64,000 nucleotides of DNA from the NCBI GenBank assembly GCA_003331985.1, contig QOQK01000001.1, positions 1 to 64,000 of the forward strand. The letters run 5' to 3'. This document shows, piece by piece, positions 1 to 9,751 of the stretch; position 1 is the stretch's first letter; each line of letters begins with the position of its first letter. Both the position numbers and the translations under genes were made by a program. The notes beneath the pieces were generated by a model. That model saw nothing but the letters and a program-made list of their open reading frames with translations, had not been told where the DNA came from and made no database searches. Source of the DNA: PS1 clade bacterium (GTDB lineage Bacteria; Pseudomonadota; Alphaproteobacteria; RS24).

Positions 1-246
1 TTCCGCAACCTCGGCAATACCAATACCGTGCGGTAAGGTGCAGATAAGCTCAAACAACGCCTCGCGCTTTTTTTCGGAGAGTTTTTTGCTGTCATTGAGG
101 CCTACAAGCCCCCGCGCTTCATAATCGGAAGGCAAATAAACCGCCGCCGCAACCACCGGACCCGCCCAAGGGCCGCGCCCGGCCTCATCGACCCCGACGA
201 CCCTTTTTTCAGGCCAGCCTCGCGCTGTTTCTGCCGCGATATCTAT
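1..246 (-). CDS. rnhB: Ribonuclease HII, N-terminal part (runs off the left edge)
   Basis: RNase HII nicks RNA in RNA-DNA hybrids, including single misincorporated ribonucleotides. About 82 codons are visible. They contain the family's first catalytic motif, read as [15 protein letters not shown], followed by [13 protein letters not shown], also typical of RNase HII. The C-terminal two thirds lie outside the window. The start is unusual. No ATG or GTG occurs in frame near the expected N-terminus. An ATA codon at 244-246 sits 6 bases after an AGAGGA ribosome site and gives the usual short leader before the catalytic motif; the alternative is TTG at 295-297, inside gcvPB. The gene follows gcvPB on the same strand with an 11-base gap, so it is probably co-transcribed. 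Identity is secure; the start is not. Confidence 0.85.
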   Translation of the reverse strand, partial: MDIAAETARGWPEKRVVGVDEAGRGPWAGPVVAAAVYLPSDYEARGLVGLNDSKKLSEKKREALFELICTLPHGIGIAEVAE

Positions 247-257
247 GGCGTATCCTC

Positions 258-1802
258 TTATTCGGCAGCTTGGGCTGTTTCCTCTGCCGCCTGCCAACGT
301 AAAATCGGCTGACGCGCCGCACGGGTTTCATCCAAACGACTACGCGGGGCAAGCTCAGGCGCATTCGTAAAGCGTTCCGTTTCGCCCGCATTGGCACTGC
401 GTACCAAATCCCGCAAGGTTGCGATAAACAAATCCAGCGTGTCGCGGCTTTCAGTTTCCGTCGGCTCAATCAGCATCGCGCCATGCACCACCAATGGGAA
501 ATACATCGTCATCGGGTGATAGCCCTCATCAATCATGGCCTTGGCGAAATCAAGCGTCTCAACGCCCGTGCCTTTTAAGAAGCCGTCGTCAAACAGCGCC
601 TCATGCATGCAGGGTCCGGCAAATGGCGCCGTCATCACATCCTGCAAAGACGCCAGAACATAATTGGCGTTCAACACCGCATCTTCCGCCACTTGGCGAA
701 GACCATCAGAGCCATGACTTTTCATATAAGACAAAGCACGGACAAACATGCCCATCTGCCCATGAAAAGCCACCATCCGACCAAATGGTTGGTTAGCACT
801 TTGCGCTTCAAGCTCAATCAGGTCAAAACCATTCTCGCCGGCAACCACATAGGGCAGTGGCGCAAAAGCTTCCAGCCTGTCGGACAGAACCGTCGGCCCT
901 GACCCCGGACCACCGCCGCCATGCGGGGTGGAGAAAGTTTTATGCAGATTAATATGCATTGCATCAATGCCGAGATCTCCCGGTCTGACACGCCCGACAA
1001 TGGCGTTAAAATTCGCCCCGTCACAATAGAAATAGCCGCCAGCCTCGTGCAAAGCATCGGCAATCTCAATGATATCGCGCTCAAACAATCCGCATGTGTT
1101 CGGATTGGTCAACATAATCGCGGCAACGTCATCGCCCAGCTTGTCCTTAAAAGCGGCAAGGTCAACACGACCGTCCGCATTGGCAGGGATTTCATCAACT
1201 TTAAAGCCCAACAAAGCCGCTGTCGCCGGATTGGTCCCATGCGCGGATTCCGGCACAAGGACACGGCGGCGGGTTTCCAACTCGCCGCGCGCTTCAATCG
1301 CCGCACGTATCGCCATCATGCCGCATAATTCACCATGCGCACCCGCTTTGGGTGAAAGCGCAACGGCAGGCATATTGGTCAATGTCTTCAACCAATGCGC
1401 CAACTCATCCATCAGTTCCAGCGCACCCTGTACAGTCGAGACAGGCTGAAGCGGGTGAATATCTGAAAAGCCGGGGAGACGCGCCATTTTTTCATTGAGA
1501 CGCGGATTATGTTTCATGGTGCAAGAACCCAAAGGATAAAGCCCCGCATCAATTGAGTGGTTTTTTTGACTGAGCCTAACAAAATGGCGTAAAGCTTCAG
1601 GCTCTGACAAACCGGGTAGATCCGGCTTGGCAGGAGCCATGCAATCACCCAGTCTGGTATTCACTTCCGGCACAGGCTCAAGGTCAACACCCGACTTATC
1701 GGCACTGCCAATCTCAAAAATAAGTTTTTCTTCCAGTATCAGAGCTTGATGCCCTGTAAAGGTTTGCTTTCTGTCCTGCTTCATAGGTGTCATCTCATTC
1801 AT
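258..1802 (-). CDS. gcvPB: Glycine dehydrogenase (decarboxylating) subunit 2, P-protein beta half
   Basis: This is the PLP-binding half of a split P-protein. With GcvPA it decarboxylates glycine and passes the aminomethyl group to the lipoyl arm of GcvH. The PLP lysine is at about residue 288 in [16 protein letters not shown], next to the glycine-rich loop expected of the family. At 514 residues it has the normal length for the subunit-2 form. Its ATG overlaps the end of gcvPA by 4 bases (1799-1802), so the two halves are translationally coupled, as suits a 1:1 complex. It is the last gcv gene before rnhB and is under the riboswitch that precedes gcvT. Confidence 0.96.
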   Translation of the reverse strand: MNEMTPMKQDRKQTFTGHQALILEEKLIFEIGSADKSGVDLEPVPEVNTRLGDCMAPAKPDLPGLSEPEALRHFVRLSQKNHSIDAGLYPLGSCTMKHNPRLNEKMARLPGFSDIHPLQPVSTVQGALELMDELAHWLKTLTNMPAVALSPKAGAHGELCGMMAIRAAIEARGELETRRRVLVPESAHGTNPATAALLGFKVDEIPANADGRVDLAAFKDKLGDDVAAIMLTNPNTCGLFERDIIEIADALHEAGGYFYCDGANFNAIVGRVRPGDLGIDAMHINLHKTFSTPHGGGGPGSGPTVLSDRLEAFAPLPYVVAGENGFDLIELEAQSANQPFGRMVAFHGQMGMFVRALSYMKSHGSDGLRQVAEDAVLNANYVLASLQDVMTAPFAGPCMHEALFDDGFLKGTGVETLDFAKAMIDEGYHPMTMYFPLVVHGAMLIEPTETESRDTLDLFIATLRDLVRSANAGETERFTNAPELAPRSRLDETRAARQPILRWQAAEETAQAAE

Positions 1803-3154
1803 GCCGATACCCCTTTCAGCACATCTCGCAGTGCTGCTTCATAAATTTCTAAATCCGCTTCAGTATTTGCTTCGGTAGCCGCCACCAGAAGCACATCATC
1901 CATATTCGAGTCCGGCATAAGCCGCGATACAGGCACACCGCCCAGAACAGACTTCTCAGCCAAAGCCTCAACAATCTGTTCGGCGGGGGCAGGTAGGCGA
2001 ATGGCAAATTCATTGAAGAAAGCCGGTGTCACAACCTCTACGCCGGCAATGCCCTCTAGCTTGTCAGCCAAATGCACAGCGCGGGCATGGTTCAATGCAG
2101 CAAGATGTCGAAGCCCCTGACCACCAAGCAATGTCATATGAGCGGTAAACGCCAGAGAGCAAAGACCTGAATTGGTGCAAATATTGGATGTCGCCTTATC
2201 CCGGCGAATATGCTGCTCGCGTGTTGAGAGCGTCAGCACAAATCCGCGCTTGCCGTCAGCATCAACTGTCTCGCCGCATAGACGACCCGGCATCTGGCGG
2301 AGATATTTTTCCTTGGCCGCAAACAGCCCGACATAAGGCCCACCAAAATTAAGTCCATTGCCAAGGCTTTGCCCCTCGCCGGTCACGATATCGGCTCCCA
2401 TATCACCGGGACGCTTCAACAACCCCAGCGAAATAATTTCCGGTACAACAACTATCAGCAAACAGCCACGTGACTGGACTTCGCTCGCGAGTGTCGAATA
2501 ATCCATAATGTTGCCAAAAAAATCAGGATATTGCACCACGACGCTTGATGTATCCTCATCAATAAGCGCAACTAAATCTTCGACACCATTAACGGAGTCA
2601 GCAGGTGACGCGACGTCAAATCCGCCCATATCTGAGAGGTTATCAATCACACCGCGATAATGGGGGTGCAAGCGTGCCGAAATGACAGCACGTTTTTTGC
2701 GCGTAATCCGGTGCGCCATTAATACAGCCTCACCTGTCGCCGTTGACCCGTCATACATTGACGCATTAGCGACCGGCATACCAGTCAGCTCACAAACCTG
2801 AGTTTGGAATTCAAACAAATACTGCAAAGTACCCTGGGTAATTTCTGGCTGATAAGGGGTGTAGGAAGTCAAAAACTCCGAACGCTGAATAATATGGTCC
2901 ACGCTGGCGGGCACATGGTGCTTATAGGCTCCGGCACCACAAAAGAAAGGCACAGTAGAGGCTGTTTTGTTTTGCGCTGCCATAGCAAGCAGATTGCGCT
3001 CAACCTGCATCTCAGTTTGGTGCGGCGGCAGATTAATCGGGCCATCAAGACGCGCGGCTTCAGGCACATCTATAAAAAGATCATCAATGGTATCTACGCC
3101 GATACGCGATAACATCGCACCTCGGTCGGTCGGGGTTAGAGGTAAATAACGCAT
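1799..3154 (-). CDS. gcvPA: Glycine dehydrogenase (decarboxylating) subunit 1, P-protein alpha half
   Basis: This is the N-terminal half of the split P-protein of the glycine cleavage system, 451 residues, the usual size. The protein begins [19 protein letters not shown] and contains the family's conserved [17 protein letters not shown] and [15 protein letters not shown] stretches. It supports the PLP-binding GcvPB subunit and does not carry the PLP lysine itself. The start codon overlaps the gcvH stop by one base and its end overlaps gcvPB by four, so gcvH, gcvPA and gcvPB form one coupled unit. The split form is common in many bacteria, whereas enterobacteria have a single fused gcvP. Confidence 0.96.
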   Translation of the reverse strand: MRYLPLTPTDRGAMLSRIGVDTIDDLFIDVPEAARLDGPINLPPHQTEMQVERNLLAMAAQNKTASTVPFFCGAGAYKHHVPASVDHIIQRSEFLTSYTPYQPEITQGTLQYLFEFQTQVCELTGMPVANASMYDGSTATGEAVLMAHRITRKKRAVISARLHPHYRGVIDNLSDMGGFDVASPADSVNGVEDLVALIDEDTSSVVVQYPDFFGNIMDYSTLASEVQSRGCLLIVVVPEIISLGLLKRPGDMGADIVTGEGQSLGNGLNFGGPYVGLFAAKEKYLRQMPGRLCGETVDADGKRGFVLTLSTREQHIRRDKATSNICTNSGLCSLAFTAHMTLLGGQGLRHLAALNHARAVHLADKLEGIAGVEVVTPAFFNEFAIRLPAPAEQIVEALAEKSVLGGVPVSRLMPDSNMDDVLLVAATEANTEADLEIYEAALRDVLKGVSA

Positions 3155-3528
3155 TAACCTAGCTCCTTCACATAATCGGCATAAGCTGCCTCATCCATCA
3201 AATCGTTCAACTCGTCAGGGTTGGACACTTTCATGGTAAAAAACCATCCACCTTCTGCAGGGTCCTGATTGACCAAAGCAGGCTCATCTTCCAATTTTAC
3301 ATTCGGCTCAACAATTTCACCCGATACCGGCGCGTAGACTTCACTCGCAGCCTTAACACTTTCGACAACAGCCGCATCATTACCCTGTTCGACCTGTCGT
3401 CCTGCTTCAGGCAATTCGACGAAAACAACATCACCAAGCTGTTCTTGGGCGTAATCCGTAATGCCGATGCGCGCTAAATCGCCCTCAAGACTGATCCATT
3501 CATGGTCTTTGGTAAATTTCTTACTCAT
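3154..3528 (-). CDS. gcvH: Glycine cleavage system H protein
   Basis: GcvH is the lipoylated carrier protein that shuttles the aminomethyl group from P- to T-protein and is then reoxidised by the L-protein (lipoamide dehydrogenase, not in this window). At 124 residues it has the standard length. The lipoylation lysine is K59 in [11 protein letters not shown], in the expected beta-hairpin. The N-terminal KFTKDHEWI is also a family hallmark. The start ATG overlaps the gcvT stop by four bases (3525-3528) and the gene lies second in the gcvT-gcvH-gcvPA-gcvPB operon. Confidence 0.97.
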   Translation of the reverse strand: MSKKFTKDHEWISLEGDLARIGITDYAQEQLGDVVFVELPEAGRQVEQGNDAAVVESVKAASEVYAPVSGEIVEPNVKLEDEPALVNQDPAEGGWFFTMKVSNPDELNDLMDEAAYADYVKELG

Positions 3529-4706
3529 GATTTTGTCCTCAAATATTTATGTTCTACAAAGGGCATGCTGGAGATTTTTGCCAGCATCGGTTTACCGCGA
3601 ATTATAAGTTGTACTTGTGTGCCTGGCGCCGCATGCGCGGCACTCACATATCCCATCGCTATTGGTGCCTGCAAACTTGGTGCAAACCCGCCGCTTGTGA
3701 TGCGACCGATAGGATTATTCTCCATGTCATGAATTTCAGTACCTTCCCGCGCAGGCGCTCGGCCTTCAGGTTGAATACCAACACGTAAACGGTCAGGCTT
3801 TTGTGATAATTGTTGAGAAACTTTATGCGCGCCCGGAAAATCAAGCGACTCACGCCGACGGCGTGGGACCGACCACATTAAATCGGCTTCTACAGGCGTT
3901 GTGCCGGTATCAATATCGTGACCATACAGACAAAGCCCTGCCTCAAGCCTTAAACTGTCTCGTGCGCCTAAGCCGATAGGCGCAACCGCGTCATTTTCCA
4001 TGAGAAGCGCTGCAAACTGGGACGCCATATCATTAGGGAGAGAAATTTCAAACCCATCCTCGCCAGTGTACCCACAGCGCGAAATAATAACCTTTTCTCC
4101 TTGATAATCTGCATGACAGGCCTGCATAAAAGCCAAATCCGCCGCGGCAGGTAAATGCTCTTTCAGGACTGCTTCTGCCAACGGCCCTTGCAAGGACAAG
4201 AGCGCGCGATTTTCGACAGATAGTCTTGCTTTACCGACAAGCGACTGGGCGATATGAGCAAAATCATCATTCTTACAAGCGGCGTTCACAACCAACCAGA
4301 GGGTGTTGCCGAAACGAGTAACCATCAAATCGTCAAGTATCCCGCCATCTTGATTTGTTAGTTGCGTGTAACGAATACCACGCTCTTTTAAGGATATTAT
4401 ACCGCCGGGAACGAGCGCCTCGAAAACAGGCGCAACATCGCTATCCGGGTCTTCAGGAAATAACTGCGCTTGCCCCATATGGGAGACATCAAACAAGCCA
4501 GCTTTCTCGCGTGTGTGGAGGTGTTCGCCCATAACACCTAATCCATATTGGACAGGCATCTCATATCCGGCGAAAGGAACCATTTTTGCGCCCAACTGCA
4601 AATGCATGTCATAGAGCGGGGTTCTGGCGTAGCCGTTTAAACCTTGCTCAGAGGATGCACCTGATACTTTGCCGGTACCGTCAAAATCTGATGTAGAGTT
4701 GGTCAT
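3525..4706 (-). CDS. gcvT: Glycine cleavage system T protein (aminomethyltransferase)
   Basis: GcvT transfers the methylene carbon from lipoyl-bound aminomethyl to tetrahydrofolate, releasing ammonia. Family homology begins at [20 protein letters not shown] and runs to the C-terminus, with the folate-domain signature [20 protein letters not shown] chose the ATG at 4706 (MTNSTSDFD...). The frame stays open up to an ATG at 4751 and a GTG at 4754, which would add about 15 residues unlike the family. Neither start has a well-spaced ribosome site, so the exact N-terminus is uncertain. It is the first gene of the operon, directly downstream of the tandem glycine riboswitch. Confidence 0.94.
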   Translation of the reverse strand: MTNSTSDFDGTGKVSGASSEQGLNGYARTPLYDMHLQLGAKMVPFAGYEMPVQYGLGVMGEHLHTREKAGLFDVSHMGQAQLFPEDPDSDVAPVFEALVPGGIISLKERGIRYTQLTNQDGGILDDLMVTRFGNTLWLVVNAACKNDDFAHIAQSLVGKARLSVENRALLSLQGPLAEAVLKEHLPAAADLAFMQACHADYQGEKVIISRCGYTGEDGFEISLPNDMASQFAALLMENDAVAPIGLGARDSLRLEAGLCLYGHDIDTGTTPVEADLMWSVPRRRRESLDFPGAHKVSQQLSQKPDRLRVGIQPEGRAPAREGTEIHDMENNPIGRITSGGFAPSLQAPIAMGYVSAAHAAPGTQVQLIIRGKPMLAKISSMPFVEHKYLRTKS

Positions 4707-4782
4707 TAAACGGACAGGAAACCTGCTCCCAAAACTCAAGAGTAAACACATCACTTCCGAACCATTACTATGGAACGTGCTG

Positions 4783-5005
4783 TGCCCTCCTCTGTCTTGG
4801 GAACCTGAGAGATTGATGGCAGAGATAAATTGAATACCAATTCAACTAACTACCATTTACCCCGTCGGTGAGATAAGCCGTATCCAAAACAAGAATTAGA
4901 GCTTATCTGCTTTCCAGAGTCCTTAATTGAAGCGGTCCTTTTGCCTGAGAGTTTCCGAGGGCGGTTGCTCCTTCGGCGCTGAATTTAATCAGTCTCTTCC
5001 ACTAC
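4783..5005 (-). promoter_or_regulatory. Tandem glycine riboswitch (two aptamers) upstream of gcvT
   Basis: This region fills most of the 330-base gap before gcvT. Read on the minus strand, aptamer 1 (about 5005-4910) contains the conserved GCGCCGAAGGAGCAA, AAACTCTCAGGCAAAAGGAC and GGACTCTGG blocks. Aptamer 2 (about 4908-4783) contains CACCGACGGGGTAAA, AATCTCTCAGGTTCCC and GACAGAGGAGGG. This order and pairing is that of known glycine riboswitches, which sense glycine cooperatively and usually turn gcv expression on. I see no clear intrinsic terminator between aptamer 2 and gcvT, so control may act on translation or through an RNA switch I cannot fold here. Boundaries are approximate. Confidence 0.93.
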
Positions 5006-5023
5006 AATGTTAAAGGTCTTTAT

Positions 5024-5052
5024 AATATGGAATCGAGTCGACCAAGAGTCAA
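5024..5052 (-). promoter_or_regulatory. Probable promoter of the gcv operon
   Basis: On the minus strand TTGACT (5052-5047) is a good -35 element. CATATT (5029-5024) lies 17 bases downstream; the overlapping TATTAT is 19 bases away. The predicted start falls just before aptamer 1 of the riboswitch. The spacer and -35 contain three GANTC sites (see findings). Confidence 0.55.
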
Positions 5053-5085
5053 TGTTGAGACATATTTTTCGGTTAATAAACCTGC

Positions 5086-5616
5086 CTAATATCCCAGACG
5101 GCGTTTCTTTTCTGAGATATTTGATGCCAGTTCCTCGGCAGATAATTCAAAACCAATAATAACCTGCATACCATTTGAAATCGCATCTAATTGAACATTA
5201 AGTCCATTTACCATTTGCTTGAAACTGACAAAATCACCCGATATATCGGCTTTTAAAGACACAGAGATATTTTTGGTCATGCGCGAAATAACCTCATCAT
5301 CTGGCGTTACAAGCGCAATAAATACCGGGAGTGTCGCATTATAAGCACCTGCGGAATTGGCATAAAAACGACCACTGACAAATAATGCCATCTCCATATT
5401 AGAGGGACCCGTTACTTCACAAGCCAAATCAACCCAATTTAACTCCGCCGTCCAGTTTTGCTGATCACTTTTGACCAGGCGTTCCCCATCAGCAAGAATG
5501 AAAGGCTTGGGGCATTCAACATAGGGAAGAGGCTTCTCCACTGCGCAGGCTGACAGCAAGGTGCCCATGAAAGTCACCAGCAGAAAAGTTTTTGTTATTT
5601 TGGACATAAACATCAT
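5086..5616 (-). CDS. Putative lipoprotein of unknown function
   Basis: I do not recognise the family. The 176-residue product starts with a signal peptide ending in a lipobox, LLSAC, with the acylated cysteine at about residue 24, so it should be lipidated and held in the cell envelope. The mature part has conserved-looking cysteines (VECPKP, LACEV) that could form one disulfide and an alternating hydrophobic pattern suggesting a beta-rich fold. An AAGGGAAA ribosome site precedes two adjacent ATG codons (5616, 5613) and another at 5607; the true start may be any of them. The gene is divergent from ispH and ends just upstream of the gcv promoter. Confidence 0.75.
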   Translation of the reverse strand: MMFMSKITKTFLLVTFMGTLLSACAVEKPLPYVECPKPFILADGERLVKSDQQNWTAELNWVDLACEVTGPSNMEMALFVSGRFYANSAGAYNATLPVFIALVTPDDEVISRMTKNISVSLKADISGDFVSFKQMVNGLNVQLDAISNGMQVIIGFELSAEELASNISEKKRRLGY

Positions 5617-5809
5617 GTTTCCCTTTTATAATGTCGCCTGTAAGTCAGTTTCGGTTTATAAGTGTTATGGTTTTAAATATCCAGTGATTTGCTCATTTGA
5701 TGTCTTAAGAAAGGCATGACGTTAAACTAACCAAGCCAATTACATTGGGCAAGTATATTGGGCTAATACAATGGGCAAGTCTTATGATTATCAGCATACG
5801 GATCAATTA

Positions 5810-6772
5810 ATGTCAGATATGTCCAAACCCTCACTAAAACTCCTACTCGCCACGCCGCGAGGATTTTGCGCAGGTGTGGATCGAGCCGTACTGATTGTTG
5901 AACGTGCGCTCGAAATATACGGGCCACCAGTTTATGTGAGACATGAGATTGTTCATAATAAGCGCGTCGTTGACGACCTTGCCGATAAAGGCGCGGTGTT
6001 TATCGAAGAACTGAGCAATTTACCTGACGACCTTAATGAAAAAACACCTGTGATTTTTTCTGCCCATGGCGTGCCCAAAGCTGTAACGCAGGAAGCCAAC
6101 CGGCTGGAACTGAATTGGCTGGATGCAACCTGCCCGCTGGTCTCCAAGGTTCACATTGAAGCGCAGCAACATTTTTCAAATGGCTATGAAATTTTAATGA
6201 TTGGTCATGCCGGTCATCCCGAAGTTATTGGCACAATGGGGCAACTGCCTGAGGGAAAAATTAAGCTGATTGAAAACACTGATGATGCAGAAGCAGTAGA
6301 GGTTTCCGATGCGTCGCATATTGCCTATATCAGTCAAACCACCTTATCGGTAGATGACACAACCGCAATAATCGCAATCCTGAAACGGCGCTTCCCAGAC
6401 ATAGCGGAGCCGCACAAGCAAGATATCTGTTATGCGACAACTAACCGTCAAGCCGCGGTTAAGGATATTGCACCTCAGTCAGATATGGTGCTGGTAATCG
6501 GCGCGCCGAATTCGTCCAATTCAATGCGTCTTGTTGAGGTTAGCCTGACATCCGGCTGTCCTGAAGCGCATCTCATCACTGGGCATACAGATATTCCTCT
6601 TGAAAGATTAAACGGCATTTCCACATTGGGATTGACCGCAGGTGCGTCGGCACCTGAAAGCTTAATGGAAGAAGTCATTGAAGAATTATCCACTCATTTC
6701 TCGCTTGTAATTGAAGAAGTTGTCCATACGACCGAGTTGGTAGAGTTTAAACTTCCAAAACAAATACGATAA
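5810..6772 (+). CDS. ispH: 4-hydroxy-3-methylbut-2-enyl diphosphate reductase
   Basis: IspH catalyses the last step of the MEP pathway, reducing HMBPP to IPP and DMAPP with a [4Fe-4S] cluster. The three cluster cysteines are present: [14 protein letters not shown] near the N-terminus, [11 protein letters not shown] in the middle and [11 protein letters not shown] towards the C-terminus. I chose ATG 5810 because it puts the first cysteine at residue 20, as in relatives; the frame is open back to an ATG at 5771. It is followed at short distance by thrB and rnhA, a linkage common in alphaproteobacteria. It supplies isoprenoid precursors for the ubiquinone and heme O made by UbiA and CtaB elsewhere in the window. 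Confidence 0.96.
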   Translation: MSDMSKPSLKLLLATPRGFCAGVDRAVLIVERALEIYGPPVYVRHEIVHNKRVVDDLADKGAVFIEELSNLPDDLNEKTPVIFSAHGVPKAVTQEANRLELNWLDATCPLVSKVHIEAQQHFSNGYEILMIGHAGHPEVIGTMGQLPEGKIKLIENTDDAEAVEVSDASHIAYISQTTLSVDDTTAIIAILKRRFPDIAEPHKQDICYATTNRQAAVKDIAPQSDMVLVIGAPNSSNSMRLVEVSLTSGCPEAHLITGHTDIPLERLNGISTLGLTAGASAPESLMEEVIEELSTHFSLVIEEVVHTTELVEFKLPKQIR

Positions 6773-6793
6773 AGGTGCCGGAGACTTTTCCTT

Positions 6794-7780
6794 ATGGCTG
6801 TATATACCGATCTCACTGATGAACAGCTAACGGACTTATTGTCTGATTATGACATTGGTAGTGTCTTATCACTTAAGGGGATAGCTGAGGGAGTTGAAAA
6901 CTCCAATTTTCTCCTTACCACCGAACAAAACGGACATGCAGAAAAGTTTATCCTCACGCTTTATGAAAAACGGGTAAACCCCGACGACTTACCTTTTTTT
7001 ATTAACCTTATGTCACATCTCGCTGAGTCAGGTCTTCCTTGCCCTGTCCCGGTAAAACGCAAAGATGGAGCCACACTCTCTCATGTTGCCGGGCGTCCTG
7101 CAGCGATTATCAGCTTTCTTGAAGGTCTCAGTCTCCGTCGACCGGAAGCCGTACATTGTCATGCGCTGGGCGCCAGGATGGCTGAGATGCACCTCGCGGC
7201 ACAACGGTTTGACATGGAGCGCATGAATAATCTGTCAATTGATGCTTGGCCGGGTCTTTATGATACTTCGCGCCATAATGCAGACACGCTCCATGCCGGT
7301 TTAACCGACTTGATTGATGGAGAGTTGGCACGACTAAAAGAACACTGGCCTGATAAAGAAACTGCCCTGCCACGCGGTATCATTCATGCCGATTTGTTTG
7401 CCGATAATGTATTTTTTATTGGCGAAGAGTTGTCTGGCATAATTGATTTCTACTTTGCTTGCACAGATATGCTGGCTTATGACCTCGCCATTGTTCTCAA
7501 TGCGTGGTGCTTTGAGACTGACACAAGTTTTAATATTACGAAAGCACGCGCCCTGATGGACGGATATAACTCAGTACGGAAACTCTCATCTGAAGAAATT
7601 GAAGCTTTGCCAATTTTAGCCGCAGGGGCTGCCATGCGTTTTCTTCTTACCCGTTTACATGATTGGTTTGCCCCTCAAGAAGGTGCGCTCGTGAAACCGA
7701 AAAATCCCCTGGACTACCTGCACAGGCTGAGGTTTCACAAGAAAACAAAATCTGCAGCTGAATATGGAGTTGAGCTATGA
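6794..7780 (+). CDS. thrB: Homoserine kinase (type II, ThrB2 family)
   Basis: ThrB phosphorylates L-homoserine in threonine synthesis; its product is the substrate of ThrC, encoded at 11.3-12.7 kb on the other strand. The 328-residue protein is of the aminoglycoside-phosphotransferase-like type rather than the GHMP-kinase type. The catalytic loop is [13 protein letters not shown] with Mg-binding [16 protein letters not shown] after it, and the N-terminal [13 protein letters not shown] segment is typical. The start lies 21 bases after ispH and the stop overlaps rnhA by four bases (ATGA), so the three genes probably form one transcript. Confidence 0.95.
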   Translation: MAVYTDLTDEQLTDLLSDYDIGSVLSLKGIAEGVENSNFLLTTEQNGHAEKFILTLYEKRVNPDDLPFFINLMSHLAESGLPCPVPVKRKDGATLSHVAGRPAAIISFLEGLSLRRPEAVHCHALGARMAEMHLAAQRFDMERMNNLSIDAWPGLYDTSRHNADTLHAGLTDLIDGELARLKEHWPDKETALPRGIIHADLFADNVFFIGEELSGIIDFYFACTDMLAYDLAIVLNAWCFETDTSFNITKARALMDGYNSVRKLSSEEIEALPILAAGAAMRFLLTRLHDWFAPQEGALVKPKNPLDYLHRLRFHKKTKSAAEYGVEL

Positions 7781-8205
7781 TGACAGCCTATACTGATGGA
7801 GCATGTTCGGGTAATCCCGGCCCCGGTGGATGGGGTGTATTAATGATTATAGACGGGCAAGAAACCGAGCTATGTGGCGGTGAAGCAGAGACCACCAATA
7901 ACCGTATGGAACTTAAAGCAGCTATTGAAGCATTGCGCGCGCTGCCTAAAAATGGCGCTGTGAAAATTGTTACAGACTCTACTTACGTAAAAGACGGCAT
8001 CACATCATGGATGGGAAATTGGAAGCGTAATGGCTGGAGGACTGCTGCCAAGAAACCTGTCAAAAATGAAGATTTATGGCGTGAATTAGACACTGAAAAC
8101 GCGGCGCATCAGGTCGAATGGGCTTGGGTAAAAGGTCATAGCGGCCACCCCGAAAATGACCGCGCCGATGAATTGGCACGGCGTGGAATGGCCGCTTATC
8201 AATAA
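7777..8205 (+). CDS. rnhA: Ribonuclease HI
   Basis: RNase HI degrades the RNA strand of RNA-DNA hybrids. The 142-residue product has the complete catalytic set: [16 protein letters not shown] (first Asp), [12 protein letters not shown] (Glu), VTDSTYV (second Asp) and [12 protein letters not shown] (His and last Asp). The start is one of two adjacent ATG codons at 7777 and 7780, overlapping thrB. With rnhB at the left edge the organism has both RNase H classes. The gene is convergent with the peroxiredoxin gene. Confidence 0.97.
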   Translation: MMTAYTDGACSGNPGPGGWGVLMIIDGQETELCGGEAETTNNRMELKAAIEALRALPKNGAVKIVTDSTYVKDGITSWMGNWKRNGWRTAAKKPVKNEDLWRELDTENAAHQVEWAWVKGHSGHPENDRADELARRGMAAYQ

Positions 8206-8219
8206 AGCTCTAAAAAAGA

Positions 8220-8705
8220 TTAGAGTTGGCTGATCAGGTTTTCAGCACCTGAGTCCACGGCTTCGCCGGGATTGGACTCAATATTGAGTGTATCCACAAC
8301 GCCGTCGCGAACAATCATGGAGTAGCGCAAAGATCGTGTGCCAAGACCAAAACCTGAGCCGTCCATTTCAAGGCCAATAGCTTTAGTAAATTCACCATTG
8401 CCGTCACCGACCATCATAATGTTACCACCTGTACCCTGATCTTTTCCCCAAGCGTCCATGACAAAAGCATCGTTCACTGAGAGACAGACAATCGTATCAA
8501 CCCCTTTTTCACGGATGCTTGCAGCATGCTGGACATAACCCGGCATATGCTGATTAGAACATGTCGGGGTAAACGCCCCGGGGACGGCAAATAAAGCGAC
8601 GGTTTTGCCACCAAAAAGTTCCTCTGTAGAAATTGGCGCGGGGCCAGCATCAGACATGTGCATAAAGGTTACTGAAGGGAGTTTTTCTCCGGCTTGAATG
8701 GTCAT
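8220..8705 (-). CDS. Peroxiredoxin, Prx5/AhpE-like
   Basis: This protein reduces peroxides through a peroxidatic cysteine, here C49 in VPGAFTPTCSNQHMPGY, the hallmark of the Prx5 subfamily. The 161-residue length, the GGKTVALFAVPGAFTP strand-helix and the later GLGTRSLRYSMIV segment fit this group, which is often glutathione- or glutaredoxin-dependent. No second cysteine is visible, so it is likely a 1-Cys enzyme. A single gene, convergent with rnhA. The gshA gene further on would supply glutathione. Confidence 0.93.
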   Translation of the reverse strand: MTIQAGEKLPSVTFMHMSDAGPAPISTEELFGGKTVALFAVPGAFTPTCSNQHMPGYVQHAASIREKGVDTIVCLSVNDAFVMDAWGKDQGTGGNIMMVGDGNGEFTKAIGLEMDGSGFGLGTRSLRYSMIVRDGVVDTLNIESNPGEAVDSGAENLISQL

Positions 8706-8771
8706 ATTACTATCCTCTAATTATGAGAATTCACCATATCTTATCGCCAATAGATTACCAAGAGGCAGGGT

Positions 8772-9683
8772 TTATTCATTTACAGATTTTTTTGATTGAA
8801 CATAGCGAGATTGAAAAACGGCGCCGGCAGTGTCCGTTATGACAAATTTCAGCGCTCTGTCTAAAAAACTATCGTCAACGGGCACTACAGGGACACTAAA
8901 AACCCAGAGGTTTGACGATTGAGAAACAATTTCAGGTTCATCAAAAAAATCGCCATCTCGTCCGGCAATAAAAACGTCAGGTCTTGTTAAATTTTCTCCG
9001 GCAATAGCCACTTGAAGGTTGTTTTCAATAAAACTGACCTCTTTGACAAATAATTCATCATTCGACGGCTTTGGGAGAGCCGTTAGGGCTTTGCTCACCC
9101 ATTTCTGGTCAAGGGAATGCCTTATATCTTTCAGGGTGATGCGTTCAGAAAATGTGAAGCTCGCAGGAACACAAATGTCTTTGCACAGACCCAAGCTGAA
9201 TGTGAGGCTAAGAGCAAACACTGTCTCATCTCTATTTTCAAAAGACTCATTGAACGCCAAGGGGATGAAAATAACCGTCTCACCATCATACCCATATGTA
9301 GGGCCCCCAGGTTCTTTGAAGCGTTTTGGAGGCAAAAAAAGGGGTTCCCCTGCAGAAAAATATGGCGATGCCCCCCACTCAAATGTGGGCGCAATACCTG
9401 CCGCCCCGGGGAAATACCAATAACTATGCCAGCCCTCAGACATAATGAGATGTAACGCAATAATCGGCTGTCCCTCATAAATACCTGTCACGAGCTTGGC
9501 CTTGGCTGCCTCCAATGGCTTGCCATAAAGGGACGTTGGCTCCTGCCAATCTTCATAAAAAGAAGGAGATGTCGCGGGTATGGTGAGTCTCTCCAGTTCT
9601 GACGCATATGATTGCGAGGTTAGCCCTATGCCTGAAAGCATAAAAACAAGCGCCAAAATCAGAAAGGATTTACTATCGAACAT
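8772..9683 (-). CDS. Exported DsbD N-terminal-domain-like protein
   Basis: The product has a cleavable signal peptide (MFDSKSFLILALVFMLSG...) and an immunoglobulin-like domain related to the N-terminal domain of the thiol reductant protein DsbD. The paired cysteines in SLGLCKDICVPASF match the redox or cofactor-handling motif of that domain. The transmembrane electron-transfer and thioredoxin parts of DsbD are absent, so the protein is a stand-alone periplasmic domain. I chose ATG 9683, which starts directly at the signal peptide; the frame is open to a GTG at 9719. It is divergent from yqgE, an arrangement I recall from other alphaproteobacteria. A role in periplasmic thiol chemistry is inferred. 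Confidence 0.8.
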   Translation of the reverse strand: MFDSKSFLILALVFMLSGIGLTSQSYASELERLTIPATSPSFYEDWQEPTSLYGKPLEAAKAKLVTGIYEGQPIIALHLIMSEGWHSYWYFPGAAGIAPTFEWGASPYFSAGEPLFLPPKRFKEPGGPTYGYDGETVIFIPLAFNESFENRDETVFALSLTFSLGLCKDICVPASFTFSERITLKDIRHSLDQKWVSKALTALPKPSNDELFVKEVSFIENNLQVAIAGENLTRPDVFIAGRDGDFFDEPEIVSQSSNLWVFSVPVVPVDDSFLDRALKFVITDTAGAVFQSRYVQSKKSVNE

Positions 9684-9751
9684 TGATTTGTTTGCATCCC
9701 GTCTGCTTAGATGTTTCACTGCAGGGATGATGTTAGGTTATATGAACCGGT

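Noticed and set aside
5743-5785. Three near-copies of ATTGGGC(AAG) just upstream of ispH
   Set aside because: Short, irregularly spaced and partly inside possible N-terminal codons; could be a site but I have no further support.
8208-8225. Inverted repeat CTCTAA / TTAGAG between rnhA and the peroxiredoxin gene
   Set aside because: Only six AT-rich pairs and no T-run after it; too weak to call a terminator and close to chance in such sequence.
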